Of a stretch of DNA of 64,000 nt, positions 28,752-40,089 are shown piece after piece. The translations under genes and the position numbers were made by a program. This stretch comes from Psychromonas sp. CNPT3 (GTDB lineage: Bacteria; Pseudomonadota; Gammaproteobacteria; Enterobacterales; Psychromonadaceae). The first letter of the stretch is position 1; each line of letters starts with the position of its first letter. The stretch covers positions 1,817,883-1,881,882 of the forward strand of contig NC_020802.1 of the NCBI RefSeq assembly GCF_000153405.2. The letters are read 5' to 3'. Below the pieces are notes generated by a model. It ran no database searches. It had not been told where the DNA came from and saw only the letters and a list, made by a program, of their open reading frames with translations.

Positions 28752-28945
28752 AGTGTTTTTTATTAAGCATATATATCCACAACATTTTATCCTTACGCGC
28801 TAAAATAACAGTTCAACACTTACCTATTATTAATGACTATTACCTTTTTATCTAAATGTATCATAGGTATATAGTTAGACCGATCACTCAATATCGAATA
28901 CACTGCAGATCCCTTGATTTCATCATTAGCACAAAGGAAGTTTGC

Positions 28946-29755
28946 ATGTATAAGCTGATCGCTTTAGATATGGATGGCACATTACTCAATAGCCAAAAAG
29001 AATTAACGCCACGCGTACATGACGTTATACGTCGCGCCAAAGAAAAAGGTATAAAAGTCGTCTTAGCCTCAGGTCGTCCATTTGAAGGAATGTTACCTAC
29101 TCTTAAAGCCCTTGGACTCGATAGTGATGATGATATTACACTCACTTACAATGCCTCTCTCATTTTAAAAGTCGCATCAAAAGAGATCATCAGTAGTGCC
29201 CTTTTAGACGTTGACGATGCGCTGCAGTTATACGAACTTGCTAAAAAATTAGACGTTAATGTCCTTGCTTATTCGATGCAACATGGATTAATCACCCCTA
29301 AACACAATAAATATACCCATTACGAAGCAGAGTTAAATAAAATTGAAGTAACAGAATTTGATTTTTATAAACTCTCTAAAGATGACACCATACTAAAAGT
29401 CATGATGATTGATGAGCCCGAAGTTTTAACCCGTGCTATTGAGAAATTACCTATATCTCTACAAGATAAATATTCAATGGCAAAAAGTATGCCCTTCTTT
29501 TTTGAATTTATGAATAAGAAAAGTAATAAAGGTAATGGCATGCAAGTGCTGGCGACGTATTTAGGCTTAAGTAGCGAACAAATTATCTGCGTGGGTGATG
29601 CAGCCAATGATTTAGAAATGATCAAGTTTGCAGGCTTAGGTGTCGCGATGAAAAATGCAACCGATGACGTAAAAGCACATGCTAATTACATCACCGACAG
29701 TAATGATAATGATGGTGTAGCCAAGGTATTTGAAAAATACCTATTAAATGACTAA
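28946..29755 (+). CDS. Cof/YidA-type HAD sugar phosphatase
   Basis: The ATG at 28946 follows AAGGAAG and begins MYKLIALDMDGTLLNSQKEL, HAD motif I with catalytic Asp9 and Asp11. The 269-residue protein has a IIB cap and ends with KGNGMQVLATYLGLSSEQII and VGDAANDLEMIKFAGLGVAM (motif IV), as in YidA. It probably dephosphorylates sugar phosphates. It follows murR by 195 bp; a role in MurNAc metabolism is possible but not shown. Confidence 0.88.
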   Translation: MYKLIALDMDGTLLNSQKELTPRVHDVIRRAKEKGIKVVLASGRPFEGMLPTLKALGLDSDDDITLTYNASLILKVASKEIISSALLDVDDALQLYELAKKLDVNVLAYSMQHGLITPKHNKYTHYEAELNKIEVTEFDFYKLSKDDTILKVMMIDEPEVLTRAIEKLPISLQDKYSMAKSMPFFFEFMNKKSNKGNGMQVLATYLGLSSEQIICVGDAANDLEMIKFAGLGVAMKNATDDVKAHANYITDSNDNDGVAKVFEKYLLND

Positions 29756-29801
29756 CCTAATATTATAACAATATCTTCTTATTTAAGGCCGACTTGTAAG
29801 C

Positions 29802-30431
29802 TTAATTTAACAGTGGGCCTTTAATAATATCCGTAATACCGATGATCAACATTTGTGTTCCTATTACCGCCAAAATCAATCCCATTAAGCGCGTTACAAT
29901 AGATAAACCACTTTTACCAATCAGCGTTAATATTTGTGAACTAAAAATAAAACAAAAGAACGTTATGACACATAAAAAAGCAAAGACCAATAAGGTCATG
30001 GCGATCCCCCACATGTCTGCCGTCGCAGAATAATTCATTGCAGTTGCAATTGTCCCAGGACCAGCAAGTAGAGGTACAGCTAAAGGAGATACGGCAATAT
30101 CAGAATCTGAATCATCGTTTTGTGCGGCCGAATGTAATTCTGACCCATCACCCGTCAGCATTTGATAGCCAACTAAAAAAACCAATATCCCCCCGGTGAT
30201 CCGCAGTGCGGGTAAGGTTATTCCAAATAGATTAAAAATCGCTTTGCCCAATATAGAAAAAGCGACAATAATACAAAAAGTGACCAATAATGCTTTCGTT
30301 GCAATTTTCACTTGCTCCGTTCGTCTCTTATTGCCCACTAAACTTGCAAACACGGCCGTATTTGCAATGGGATTCATAATGGCAAAAAAGCCAAAAAATA
30401 CAGTAATGGCTTGTGTAAAAATCTCGTTCAT
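29802..30431 (-). CDS. MarC-family inner-membrane protein
   Basis: The 209-residue protein has six membrane segments. FFGFFAIMNPIANTAVFASL, ALRITGGILVFLVGYQML and SPLAVPLLAGPGTIATAMNY are the MarC/YchE/YhgN signatures. The family is annotated as NAAT transporters; its physiological substrate is unclear. The 355 bp upstream, towards cpdB, show nothing beyond likely promoters. Confidence 0.9.
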   Translation of the reverse strand: MNEIFTQAITVFFGFFAIMNPIANTAVFASLVGNKRRTEQVKIATKALLVTFCIIVAFSILGKAIFNLFGITLPALRITGGILVFLVGYQMLTGDGSELHSAAQNDDSDSDIAVSPLAVPLLAGPGTIATAMNYSATADMWGIAMTLLVFAFLCVITFFCFIFSSQILTLIGKSGLSIVTRLMGLILAVIGTQMLIIGITDIIKGPLLN

Positions 30432-30786
30432 ATATGTATATCACCCTAATAAATTAAAAATAACACCTATTTAACACTCTATTAATCCTAAACATTCAGG
30501 CTTAATAGCCGATTCATCCGTATTTTAAGATTTGCATTGTGCTGGCACCTCACTTTATTTTAAGTCGGCTTAAACGTCTCCTTAAAATACCAAAATAACG
30601 CCAAATACAAAACACACTTTACGCTTTACTCTCTGATAATAAATACTTTTTTATAAAAAACTTCTGTTTATAAAATAAACAGTACTCTCAACGTTAAATT
30701 GCTAGCCACATCAACTATCGAATATGTTTTTTTGAGTAGAATGAGATTTACATTCCCTTGGTAAATCTTATTTCTTGGAGTTAACA

Positions 30787-32751
30787 ATGAAAATAAAAAT
30801 AAACCCATTATCCGCATCTGTGCTCAGTGGATTATTATTATTTTGCAGTACAAGCCTTGCACAAAATATGCAATTGCGAGTAATAGAAACAACAGATATA
30901 CATGCCAATTATATGGACTTTGATTACTACAAAAGCAAAGCCACACAGCAATTTGGATTAACAAGAGCCGCTACCCTTATTAAACAAGCACAAGCCGAAG
31001 TAGCTAATTCTGTTTTAGTTGATAATGGAGATCTACTACAAGGTAGCCCAATGGGTGATTATATGGCGGATAAAGGCTTAAAACCCGGTGATGTTCACCC
31101 CGCTTATAAAGCCATGAACTTACTCCCTTATCAAGTGGCTAACATTGGAAATCATGAATTTAATTATGGTCTTGAATACCTTAAAGAAGCGATTAACGAT
31201 GCAAATTTCCCCTACATAAATGCCAATGTTATCGATATAAAAACCGGTAAAAACATGTTTACACCTTATTTAATTAAAACCTATCGTTTTATTGATAATG
31301 CAGGTGAAAAACAAACGCTTAATGTTGGCTATATTGGCTTTGTACCCCCACAGATCCTCATTTGGGATAAACAAAATTTACAAGGAAAAGTGATCGTTAA
31401 TGACATCAAAGAAACAGCTGAGCATTTTATTCCTAAAATGAAAAAAGAGGGAGCCGATGTGATCATTGCTATTCCACATTCGGGGATTTCGTCATTGCCT
31501 TATGCGCTTAACAATGAAAACTCAACCTATTATTTATCAAAAATAAAAGGTATTGATGCGATCACGTTTGGTCATTCACATGCTATTTTCCCAAGTAAAA
31601 CATTTGCAAATATTGAGGGTGTTAATATTGAAAATGGAACGATAAATGGCGTTGCTGCTGTTATGCCTGGACGCTGGGGAAGTCACGTGGGCATTATTGA
31701 TCTCAACTTAGAGAAAACAAAAAATGGTTGGAAAGTGGTTAAAGGCCGTAGTGAAGCCCGCCCTATTTTTGATAATAAAAATCAAAAGGCCATCGTTAAA
31801 GCTGATCCTACATTAGTAAATGCACTGCAAAAAGATCATAAAAATACACTTAAATTTGTCAATAAACCCATCGGCAAATCGAATGCTAAAATGTACAGTT
31901 TTTTAGCTTTAGTACAAGATGATCCCACTGTTCAAATTGTAAATTTAGCGCAACAAGATTATGTTCAACGTTTTATTCAAGGCGATCCTAATTTAGCAGG
32001 GCTTCCCGTTCTTGCAGCAGCTGCCCCCTTTAAAGTCGGTGGTCGTAAAAATGCGCCTGAAAATTTCACTGAAGTTGAATCAGGACAATTAACGTTTCGT
32101 AACGCAGCCGACCTTTACTTATATCCAAATACCTTAGTCACCTTAAAAGTAACCGGTTATAACGTACAACAATGGTTAGAATGCTCAGCAGGACAATTTA
32201 ATCAAATAGATATTAATAGCACCAAAGCACAATATTTAATCAATTGGCAGGATTTTAGAACGTATAATTTTGATGTCATTGACGGTGTTAATTATCAAAT
32301 TGATGTTACCCAGCCCGCTAAATACGATGGTAACTGCCAACTTATTAATAGCAAGGCACAGCGCATCACTAACCTAACCTTTGCTGGAAAACCGATTGAT
32401 CTTAAACAAAGCTTTTTAATTGCAACTAATAATTACCGCGCATTTAGTCAAAAGTTTTCTGGAACCGGCGCTGAGTTTATTGCATTTAGTTCGCCAGATG
32501 AAACGCGCAGTATTGTGGCAGACTATATCACTAGAGTCAGTAAAAAGAATGGCATGATAAAACCCAGTGCAGATAATAACTGGTCAATTGCTCCCATTGT
32601 ATCCAATAAAAAATTAGATATTCGCTTTGAAACCTCTCCCAGTAAAAAAGCAACACAGTTTATTACTGAAATGAGCGTTTATCCGATGCAACGCATCCGT
32701 CTCGATAATGATGGTTTTGCCGTTTATAATATCGACTTGAGTGCAAAATAA
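30787..32751 (+). CDS. cpdB: 2',3'-cyclic-nucleotide 2'-phosphodiesterase / 3'-nucleotidase
   Basis: The ATG at 30787 has TTGGAG upstream and opens a signal peptide (ending TSLAQN). The 654-residue periplasmic enzyme has a metallophosphatase domain with [48 protein letters not shown] and FGHSHAIFP metal ligands, then a 5'-nucleotidase C-terminal domain with [20 protein letters not shown]. It frees nucleosides from external RNA fragments for phosphate and base scavenging. The next 909 bp have no gene. Confidence 0.95.
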   Translation: MKIKINPLSASVLSGLLLFCSTSLAQNMQLRVIETTDIHANYMDFDYYKSKATQQFGLTRAATLIKQAQAEVANSVLVDNGDLLQGSPMGDYMADKGLKPGDVHPAYKAMNLLPYQVANIGNHEFNYGLEYLKEAINDANFPYINANVIDIKTGKNMFTPYLIKTYRFIDNAGEKQTLNVGYIGFVPPQILIWDKQNLQGKVIVNDIKETAEHFIPKMKKEGADVIIAIPHSGISSLPYALNNENSTYYLSKIKGIDAITFGHSHAIFPSKTFANIEGVNIENGTINGVAAVMPGRWGSHVGIIDLNLEKTKNGWKVVKGRSEARPIFDNKNQKAIVKADPTLVNALQKDHKNTLKFVNKPIGKSNAKMYSFLALVQDDPTVQIVNLAQQDYVQRFIQGDPNLAGLPVLAAAAPFKVGGRKNAPENFTEVESGQLTFRNAADLYLYPNTLVTLKVTGYNVQQWLECSAGQFNQIDINSTKAQYLINWQDFRTYNFDVIDGVNYQIDVTQPAKYDGNCQLINSKAQRITNLTFAGKPIDLKQSFLIATNNYRAFSQKFSGTGAEFIAFSSPDETRSIVADYITRVSKKNGMIKPSADNNWSIAPIVSNKKLDIRFETSPSKKATQFITEMSVYPMQRIRLDNDGFAVYNIDLSAK

Positions 32752-33660
32752 ATATTTTGAGCTTATCGCCAAGGATGGCAAGCCAAAGAAACAGAAGAGA
32801 GTATTAATTTGTGGCAGAGTATTTTTATTCTGATCTAAGAATACACTTTTCCCTTTTTTAAAAAAGTGTGGTCTTCCCGAAAAGCCCTATCGCTTCGCAA
32901 GTATTATTGCAAACCTTTTATAACAAATCCCAATCTTTATTAACATTCAAACCTAAAACCACAAATATAGGCTCAATAACAGCATGAAAAATAGACTAAA
33001 TTTGTTATTTTAAAGATGAACTTCATGGCGGGATATGACTATCAATATAGAGTTTTAATCAAAAGCATAACTTTATAGGGTTATTTTTAGGCAGCATGGT
33101 GAACTTATAGATAAAAACATTAACAATAAATCAACAAATGATATTAATCTCGTTTTAGATAAGAGATCTTATTTAGAAGATGGCAGGCGCCCTTAATAAT
33201 GTTATTATACTGAGTCTTTAAAATTTCTTTATGCATAGTTATGCACATTTAAAGAAATTAATTTGACATTAAAAACATTTACAACGTAATGATAGTTAAA
33301 CAATATATTCGTGTTTTAATATCATTAAAAATAACTTTTTTGAAAAATTATTTAGATCCTAGGTGTTTTATCTAGTCATCAATTAAATAAGCTAACTTAA
33401 TATCCTTACTCTACAACATAGATTAGGATTTATATTTATGCTCATCATTCTTGATAATTTTATTGGTTTCACTTTATACGTTCATAAAAATGCGATCAAT
33501 AGTTGATTATATCTATTTAAATTTTATCTGCCTCCTCATTTTAACACAAAGAGGACGCTATAAATTTATTGGAGTAAGCAATAAATCCCCAATATTTTTT
33601 CAAAAAAATTAAAATCATCTCCACATTATCGTTGCATAATGTGCAAAAGAAGAGAGATCT
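32752..33660. other. Long intergenic region with hairpins but no supported gene
   Basis: These 909 bp lie between cpdB and the POT gene. ACACTTTT (32852) can pair with AAAAGTGT (32872), a weak terminator candidate without a clean T-run. AATTTCTTT (33222-33230) and AAAGAAATT (33251-33259) flank an inner ATGCAT/ATGCA repeat, forming a longer imperfect hairpin. No open frame with a ribosome site or recognisable protein is present. Confidence 0.5.
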
Positions 33661-35097
33661 ATGTTAAGCAAAGAAGATACAATGTTAGGTCATCCAAAGG
33701 GACTTTTTCTACTTTTTGGGACTGAATTATGGGAGCGTTTTTCTTATTACTCTATGCGTGCCATCTTAGTTATTTATTTAACCGATAAAACCATTAATGG
33801 TGGAATGGGATGGACAACAGCAGAAGCACTTAATCTTTATGGTATTTATACAGGCCTCGTTTACTTCACCCCGCTTATTGGTGGCTGGTTATCCGATAAT
33901 TACGTGAGTAAACGTCTTTCTCTTCTCATCGGTGGCGCGTTAATGGCTGTTGGCCAATTCATACTTGCCTTACCCGATGGTTTTCTTCCGATGTTACCCT
34001 TATATAGCTTTTATTTAGGCCTTGCTTTTATCGTGGTCGGTAATGGTATGTTCAAACCTAATGTTTCTAGCATGTTAGGTGATCTTTATCCTGCTGGCGA
34101 TAACCGTCGAGACAGTGCCTTTACTATTTTTTATATGGGCATAAATGTAGGCTCCCTACTTGCGGGTATTGTTGTGGGTATCGTAACCGGTCTTATGGGC
34201 TGGAAATCAGGATTTGTAGCAGCCGGTATTGGTATGTTAATAAGTCTCGTTATTCAAATGGTCTTTGCGCAGCGTTATCTTGGTGAGATTGGTAAAATAC
34301 CAAGCGCCAAAATGGCATTAAAAAACAACAAATCGAAAGTACAAGAGCCATTAACTAAAATCGAAATAGATCGTTTGAAAGTTATCATGGTATTAGGTTT
34401 ATTTGTTGTTGTGTTTTGGGCAGGCTTTGAACAAGCCGGCGGTTTAATGAATTTATATTCACACGAATATACGGATCGCATCATTGCTGGATTTGAAATT
34501 CCAGCATCTTGGTTCCAATCGCTTAATCCCTTCTTTATTATTATCTTAGCGCCAATAATGGCCATTATGTGGGGAAAGATGGGCCCTAAAGAGCCTCATG
34601 CTCCTGTTAAATTTGCAATGGCACTGTTCTTTTTAGCCCTTGGTTTCCTTTGTATGATAGGTGCAGCTCTTGAACAAGGTGCAGATCTTACGGCTAAAAC
34701 ATCCATGTTATGGCTTGTTGGAGCTTACTTCTTCCATACGCTAGGCGAGCTCTGCTTATCACCTATTGGCTTATCAATGATAACTAAACTTGCACCACTA
34801 CGTTTAGCCTCAGTAATGATGGGTACTTGGTTTGCATTTAATGCGCTATCTAATTATATTGCCGGACTTATCGGTTCACGTGTGGGTTCATTAGGCGCGC
34901 TTGATATCTTTGCCGGTATTGCCGTCGCCTCGGTTATCGCGGGTGTACTCTTACTCATATTATCCGATACGCTTATCCGTTGGATGCATCAAAGTTCAGA
35001 TGGTAGTTTTTCACATATCCACCCTGAAGAGCTTGAAGACAAGAATGATACAGATAATGACAGTGATCTCGATAGTAAAGGCCCTCAAATTGCCTAA
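33661..35097 (+). CDS. POT-family proton-dependent oligopeptide transporter
   Basis: The 478-residue MFS protein imports di-/tripeptides with protons. It has the POT signature FGTELWERFSYYSMRAILVI (ExxERFxYY, about residues 19-38), YFTPLIGGWLSDNYVSKR, GNGMFKPNVSSMLGDLYPAG and FFHTLGELCLSPIGLSMITK. Twelve or more membrane segments, and an acidic C-terminal tail (EELEDKNDTDNDSDLDSK). It resembles DtpA/DtpT but which one cannot be said. Its own terminator follows. Confidence 0.93.
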   Translation: MLSKEDTMLGHPKGLFLLFGTELWERFSYYSMRAILVIYLTDKTINGGMGWTTAEALNLYGIYTGLVYFTPLIGGWLSDNYVSKRLSLLIGGALMAVGQFILALPDGFLPMLPLYSFYLGLAFIVVGNGMFKPNVSSMLGDLYPAGDNRRDSAFTIFYMGINVGSLLAGIVVGIVTGLMGWKSGFVAAGIGMLISLVIQMVFAQRYLGEIGKIPSAKMALKNNKSKVQEPLTKIEIDRLKVIMVLGLFVVVFWAGFEQAGGLMNLYSHEYTDRIIAGFEIPASWFQSLNPFFIIILAPIMAIMWGKMGPKEPHAPVKFAMALFFLALGFLCMIGAALEQGADLTAKTSMLWLVGAYFFHTLGELCLSPIGLSMITKLAPLRLASVMMGTWFAFNALSNYIAGLIGSRVGSLGALDIFAGIAVASVIAGVLLLILSDTLIRWMHQSSDGSFSHIHPEELEDKNDTDNDSDLDSKGPQIA

Positions 35098-35151
35098 ACT
35101 AACTTATTTTCTATCGTCTCACACTTAGCGATAGATAATATAGCAATACGA

Positions 35152-35182
35152 AAAAAACCAAGCCTCATGGCTTGGTTTTTTT
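35152..35182 (+). terminator. Rho-independent terminator of the POT gene
   Basis: AAACCAAGCC / GGCTTGGTTT arms around TCAT, followed by a T-run. Confidence 0.92.
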
Positions 35183-35472
35183 ATGGATGATCCCTACCCC
35201 TATCTCATTTTTATAATTTACAAGCAACTTTTAAAGGCCCACGGCAGCCCCTCTATTTTATAAAAAAATTAACACCTATATTCACTTATCTTTTTTATCA
35301 TCACATTATAAGTTCAATGTATTTATAACTGACTAGAATATGCGGAAAAAGGTGCTAGTCTATACTTAAATTACGCCGAACTTTTAACGTGGAACGCTTT
35401 AAATAGAGACAATTGTAGATAATTTCAAGCATGCTCCCTATTTATACTCTTATTAAGGAAAGGAATTAATTA

Positions 35473-37443
35473 ATGTCAAACTTAGATGATCACTCAATTT
35501 TCAACATCACCTATTGGAGCTTAAAAACAAAATTAACATTCGCTTTTTTATTGGTTGGGCTCTTACCCGCATTAATTATCACTTCAATTAGCACCTTAAA
35601 AGCATCGAAAGATATGACCTATCAGGTATCACAATCTCTGGCAGCCATTAACCATATAAAACAAACTCAAATTGAAAATTTCTTTAACCAGCGTCATGCA
35701 GATATTCAGATACTCGCCAATACGGTACCTAAATTATCAACAAGTGATTACGATACTTATTTCACAGACTACATTCAAAAAAATGGCTACTATGATCTTT
35801 TCTTAATTGATGCGAATGGTTTTATTTATTATAGCCAAGCCAAAGAAGCCGATTATCAAACTAATATTTTAAGCGGTAAATATGCTAGCTCGAATTTAGG
35901 CCAACTCATAAAAGAAGTTAAACAGTCAAATAGCTATGGCATTATTGATTATCGACCTTATGCACCGAGTAATGAAGATCCGGCGGCCTTTATTGCTATC
36001 CCTATTCAAGGTAGCGATCTTATTTTAGCCCTACAAATATCAGCAGAAGTCACCAATAAAATCATGGGTGTACGTAGTGGTATGGGTGAAACAGGCGAAA
36101 GTTACCTGGTTGGTGAAGATAAATTAATGCGCTCAGACTCCTTTTTAGATCCCATAGGCCACTCTCTTAATGCAAGTTTTGCAGGTAATGTTGCCAATAA
36201 CGGCGTTAATACCGAAGCGGTTAACCGTGCATTAAAAGGAGAAAGTGGTGTTGCAACTATCGTCGATTATAATGGTAATCTGGTTTTATCCGCCTTTAAT
36301 TCTATTAAAATCGGCAATTTCCGCTGGCTCATTCTCAGTGAAATAGACGATGCAGAAGCATTAGCACCGGTACGAAATGCAACGTTATTGTCTATGATAC
36401 TGATTGCTATCTCAGCTATATTTATCGCTTTACTGGGCTTTTTCTTTGCTAAAAAGATAGCCGATCCTATTATTGAAGCGGCCTCTATCGCAGATAAAGT
36501 CGCAACGGGTGATTTGACCTGCAATATTCACATCAGCGCGCATGATGAAGTCGGCACATTACAAACCGCATTAAATCTGATGATCAATAATTTACGATCT
36601 ATTATCTCTGATTTGTCCAATGTAGCAAAACAACAAGGATCCACCGCTTCAACGCTTACTGCCATTATCAATAAAACCAGTACAGCCGTTGCAGATCAGC
36701 AATCACAAACGATTGAAGTCGTTGCGGCCACAACAGAAATGGGCGCAACCATCCGTGAAATTGCAACCACCACAGCAACGGCATCAAGTGTTTGTGAAAA
36801 TATTCAGAAAAAATCTAAGCAAGGGGCCGCACATATTGACAGCACTTATAGTGCATTAGTCGCACTCGGAGAAACAACGCAAATGACAGCAGATCAAGTT
36901 GCAACACTACGTCAAGACTCCGATAAAATCGTAAATGTACTCGGCGTGATCAAAAAAATAGCAGACCAAACAAATCTGTTGGCTTTAAATGCTGCCATAG
37001 AAGCCGCACGTGCAGGTGAACAAGGTAGAGGCTTTGCCGTCGTTGCAGATGAAGTGCGTAATCTTGCTCAGTCGACACAAAAATCAACTGTCGAAATAGA
37101 CGTTATTATTGAAGCTATCGTTAAAAGTAGTAATGCGGCAGTCGAAACGATGACGGCGAATGTAGAACAAACAAAAAGAGTACAAGAAATTGCGAGTGAG
37201 GCAAATCAAATCAACAGTGAAGTTGCCTCTGAGGTCAATGGTATCTTTGATATGGTCGTACAAATAGCGACAGCCACAGAGCAGCAAACAGTGACCATTG
37301 ATGAGATAGCAAATAATATTGAAGCTATCAATAAAGGCACCTCAAATACTGAGCAAGCAATCCGACATATTTCAGATTCAAGCTCTGAGTTAGCACGTAT
37401 GGCTAACGTATTAAATGATAAGGCGCGTAAATTTATTTTATAA
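35473..37443 (+). CDS. Methyl-accepting chemotaxis protein
   Basis: The 656-residue chemoreceptor has a first membrane helix ([20 protein letters not shown], about 17-36), a large periplasmic Cache-type sensor (about 50-295, including [16 protein letters not shown]), a second helix ([20 protein letters not shown]), a HAMP domain ([20 protein letters not shown]), and a C-terminal signalling domain. The CheA/CheW-contact tip is intact: [20 protein letters not shown] then [18 protein letters not shown]. Ligand is unknown. It is monocistronic, with AAGGAAAGGAA upstream of its ATG. Confidence 0.95.
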   Translation: MSNLDDHSIFNITYWSLKTKLTFAFLLVGLLPALIITSISTLKASKDMTYQVSQSLAAINHIKQTQIENFFNQRHADIQILANTVPKLSTSDYDTYFTDYIQKNGYYDLFLIDANGFIYYSQAKEADYQTNILSGKYASSNLGQLIKEVKQSNSYGIIDYRPYAPSNEDPAAFIAIPIQGSDLILALQISAEVTNKIMGVRSGMGETGESYLVGEDKLMRSDSFLDPIGHSLNASFAGNVANNGVNTEAVNRALKGESGVATIVDYNGNLVLSAFNSIKIGNFRWLILSEIDDAEALAPVRNATLLSMILIAISAIFIALLGFFFAKKIADPIIEAASIADKVATGDLTCNIHISAHDEVGTLQTALNLMINNLRSIISDLSNVAKQQGSTASTLTAIINKTSTAVADQQSQTIEVVAATTEMGATIREIATTTATASSVCENIQKKSKQGAAHIDSTYSALVALGETTQMTADQVATLRQDSDKIVNVLGVIKKIADQTNLLALNAAIEAARAGEQGRGFAVVADEVRNLAQSTQKSTVEIDVIIEAIVKSSNAAVETMTANVEQTKRVQEIASEANQINSEVASEVNGIFDMVVQIATATEQQTVTIDEIANNIEAINKGTSNTEQAIRHISDSSSELARMANVLNDKARKFIL

Positions 37444-37452
37444 TATAGCGCG

Positions 37453-37494
37453 CTAAAAAAAGGGCAACTCGTAGACTGCGATTGCCCTTTTTTA
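37453..37494 (+). terminator. Rho-independent terminator of the MCP gene
   Basis: AAAGGGCAA / TTGCCCTTT arms enclose a second short stem (CTCGTAG...CTGCGA), then a T-run. Confidence 0.85.
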
Positions 37495-37767
37495 TTTTAT
37501 ATCTCGCTCACTTTCACCAACAGGTTAATGTATGAGTCGTATTATTCACATGCAATAACAAGCGTTAAAACACTCCACAAAGGCAATTATTTAAGTCGCC
37601 CTTTTTTTAAAAAAATTTTGGATCATTTTTAAAAAAATATATTTACATCACTTTTCAGCATCAATCTCTCTTACTTCTACCCGTAAAAAAACATCAGCAC
37701 CCCTCTTATTTATCTGCATTTTATTTTAATATTTGAGCAATAACATAAAGTTATTTACATTATGAAT

Positions 37768-37786
37768 AATAATGATTATCATTACA
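37768..37786 (+). promoter_or_regulatory. Fur box upstream of the iron ABC operon
   Basis: AATAATGATTATCATTACA matches the Fur consensus at 16 of 19 positions, with a perfect AATGATTATCATT core. It ends 37 bp before the start of the binding-protein gene. Confidence 0.85.
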
Positions 37787-37822
37787 ATGTGAATTAATCC
37801 TCAACTATGGCGTTTATTACAT

Positions 37823-38989
37823 ATGCAAAAACTTACCTTAGCACGTTCATTATTGACAGCATCTGTCTTATTATCTTCTTATTCCGCACTGGCAGATACC
37901 TTCCCTGTCACGGTCACAGATGTAGCAGGAAGAACAATTACCCTTGATAAAGAGCCTCAAAATATTGCCTTATCGACGGGTCGCGTATTCCCTTTATTAG
38001 AAATAATATATCAACAAAAAGCAGCCGATCATTTAGTTGCGTGGCGTGATGATATGCGCGTCTCTGCTCCAAGTATGTATGCAAACTACATTAAAGACTT
38101 CCCGCAACTTAAAGATGTTCTCAGTATCGGAAAAATAAAATCAGGTGAATTTGATGCAGAGCGTTTTATTAATATGAAACGTAAGCCGGATCTGTTTGTT
38201 ATTGATATCTCCAATATCAAATTAGCACAAGATAAAGGCTTGATTAAAAAATTAGATAACGCAGGCATCAAAGTCTTAACCATTGATTTTCGTGAAAATC
38301 CACTTGAAAATACTGTTCTCTCCGTCACCAGTTTAGCCACCGCACTCGGCCAAAAGCAGCGAGGTGAAAATTATGCAAAATACTACCAAAAGCATATTAA
38401 AGCCTTAGCCGATGGCGTAGCATCTTTACCAAAAAGTGAACGTAATAAAAAAGTATTTATTGAACGCGCAGCAGGATACCGTGATTCATGTTGCCGCACT
38501 TTTGCAGGCGGAAATATGGGTGCCTACATTCCCTTTTTAAATGCGATCAATATTGCAGATAAACCCTTAAAAGGAGCCATCACCGGCCAAATGTCGATTG
38601 AAAGTGTGATCACATATCAACCTGATGTTTACATTATGCAAACGACCGGTTGGGTCGACAAAGAAGGCAATCCTAAAGCAGGGATCCCTTTTGGCTATGC
38701 ACCACTCAATACAGCCGCCATTCATAAGGCGACCAAAGACATTATGGATCGTTCATGGTTGAAAGCCGTGAATGCGTACCAAACTAAAAATGTGTACTCT
38801 ATTTATATGCCCTTTTATAACTCACCTTATAATGTCGTAGCAATGGAATACTTCGCCAAATGGATCCACCCAGAGCAATTTAAAGACTTAGATCCATTAA
38901 AAACCTTTGAAGAGATGAATCTACGCTTTGCAAATCGTAAGGCGACAGGCATCTTCGGCCAAGATAACTTCAAGGCTCTACAAAAGTGA
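37823..38989 (+). CDS. Iron-chelate ABC transporter, periplasmic substrate-binding protein
   Basis: The 388-residue protein has a signal peptide ending YSALA. It belongs to the TroA/BtuF-like fold: FPVTVTDVAGRTITLDKEPQ then NIALSTGRVFPLLEII, and the long inter-lobe helix around TALGQKQRGENYAKYYQKHI. The SIESVITYQPDVYIMQTTG segment is typical of FecB/FhuD-type proteins. It should bind a ferric siderophore or haem-like ligand. A Fur box lies upstream, and it overlaps the permease gene by 4 bp. Confidence 0.9.
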   Translation: MQKLTLARSLLTASVLLSSYSALADTFPVTVTDVAGRTITLDKEPQNIALSTGRVFPLLEIIYQQKAADHLVAWRDDMRVSAPSMYANYIKDFPQLKDVLSIGKIKSGEFDAERFINMKRKPDLFVIDISNIKLAQDKGLIKKLDNAGIKVLTIDFRENPLENTVLSVTSLATALGQKQRGENYAKYYQKHIKALADGVASLPKSERNKKVFIERAAGYRDSCCRTFAGGNMGAYIPFLNAINIADKPLKGAITGQMSIESVITYQPDVYIMQTTGWVDKEGNPKAGIPFGYAPLNTAAIHKATKDIMDRSWLKAVNAYQTKNVYSIYMPFYNSPYNVVAMEYFAKWIHPEQFKDLDPLKTFEEMNLRFANRKATGIFGQDNFKALQK

Positions 38990-40089
38990 ATGAGATTGCA
39001 CACCCGCAAGACACGCTTAACGCTCAAAAAAGCCTAACCGTTAGTCAGTCAGTGCACGATGCATTAACATTGCATCGTGCACGCGAAAGCAAAAAGAAAA
39101 TCATGCTAATGGTTTTCTTTTTACTTAGCATCATCTGCCTCATTGCCGATATTCTTATCGGCTCTCAAGGCCTCACCTTAGCACAAGTTTTACAGGCAAT
39201 TTTCCATCCAGCAAGCAGTGATATTGCAAGTCGGATCATCATTTGGGAAATTCGTATGCCGATGTCTTTAATGGCCCCCTTTGTTGGTGGCGCATTAGCA
39301 TTAGCAGGCGCACAAATGCAAACAACCCTCAATAACCCTTTAGCTGATCCCTATACTTTTGGTATCTCGGCGGCCGCAGGTTTTGGGGCGTCCCTTGTGA
39401 TCACCAATATTATTGCTATTCCTTTTATCGCGGTGCAATATCAAATCGCAACCATGGCTTTTGTCATGTGCTTATTAACCACCTTTATGATAGCGGCGAT
39501 GTCATCTTTAAAACGCATATCCGTCGAAGGCGTTATGTTATTTGGGGTCGCTATCATGTTTGCTTATGATGGCATGCTAACGATGATGCAATACATCGCA
39601 ACAGAAACACAATTACAAACATTAATCTTCTGGCAAATGGGCTCACTCGATCGTGGTAGCTGGGAAAAAATCACTATTTTAGCTATCTTACTGCCCGTAG
39701 TACTCGCCATCATGATGAAAGATTCGTGGAAGTTATCTTCCTTAAAAATGGGACAAGAGCGCGCCGAATCGATGGGTATTAATGTTAATCGATTACGTAT
39801 CAAAACCTTATTATTAGTTTCTTTAATTACCTCTTTATCGGTTGCCTTTGTGGGCGCGATTGGTTTTGTTGGATTAGTTGCACCACATATTGCACGTATG
39901 ATTTTAGGTGAAGATCAACGCTATTTTTTACCCGCATCTGTTTTACTCGGCGCAGTTTTACTTGAGCTGGCCTCTATTGCCAGTAAATCAATTATGCCAG
40001 GGATCATCTTGCCGTTGACTGTCATGATGTCGATAATCGGCGTGCCCTTTTTTGTGTTTTTGATTATTAAAAAAGGCGGTAAATTTTAA
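38986..40089 (+). CDS. Iron-chelate ABC transporter permease (FecCD family)
   Basis: The 367-residue inner-membrane protein starts at GTG overlapping the previous stop (GTGA). IIWEIRMPMSLMAPFVGGAL, ALAGAQMQTTLNNPLADPYT (the conserved G-x-x-x-Q-x-x-x-x-N-P-L-A-x-P motif) and GFVGLVAPHIARMILGEDQR are FecCD/BtuC signatures. About ten membrane segments. It forms the translocation pore with the ATPase encoded next, with which it overlaps by 1 bp. Confidence 0.94.
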   Translation: MNEIAHPQDTLNAQKSLTVSQSVHDALTLHRARESKKKIMLMVFFLLSIICLIADILIGSQGLTLAQVLQAIFHPASSDIASRIIIWEIRMPMSLMAPFVGGALALAGAQMQTTLNNPLADPYTFGISAAAGFGASLVITNIIAIPFIAVQYQIATMAFVMCLLTTFMIAAMSSLKRISVEGVMLFGVAIMFAYDGMLTMMQYIATETQLQTLIFWQMGSLDRGSWEKITILAILLPVVLAIMMKDSWKLSSLKMGQERAESMGINVNRLRIKTLLLVSLITSLSVAFVGAIGFVGLVAPHIARMILGEDQRYFLPASVLLGAVLLELASIASKSIMPGIILPLTVMMSIIGVPFFVFLIIKKGGKF

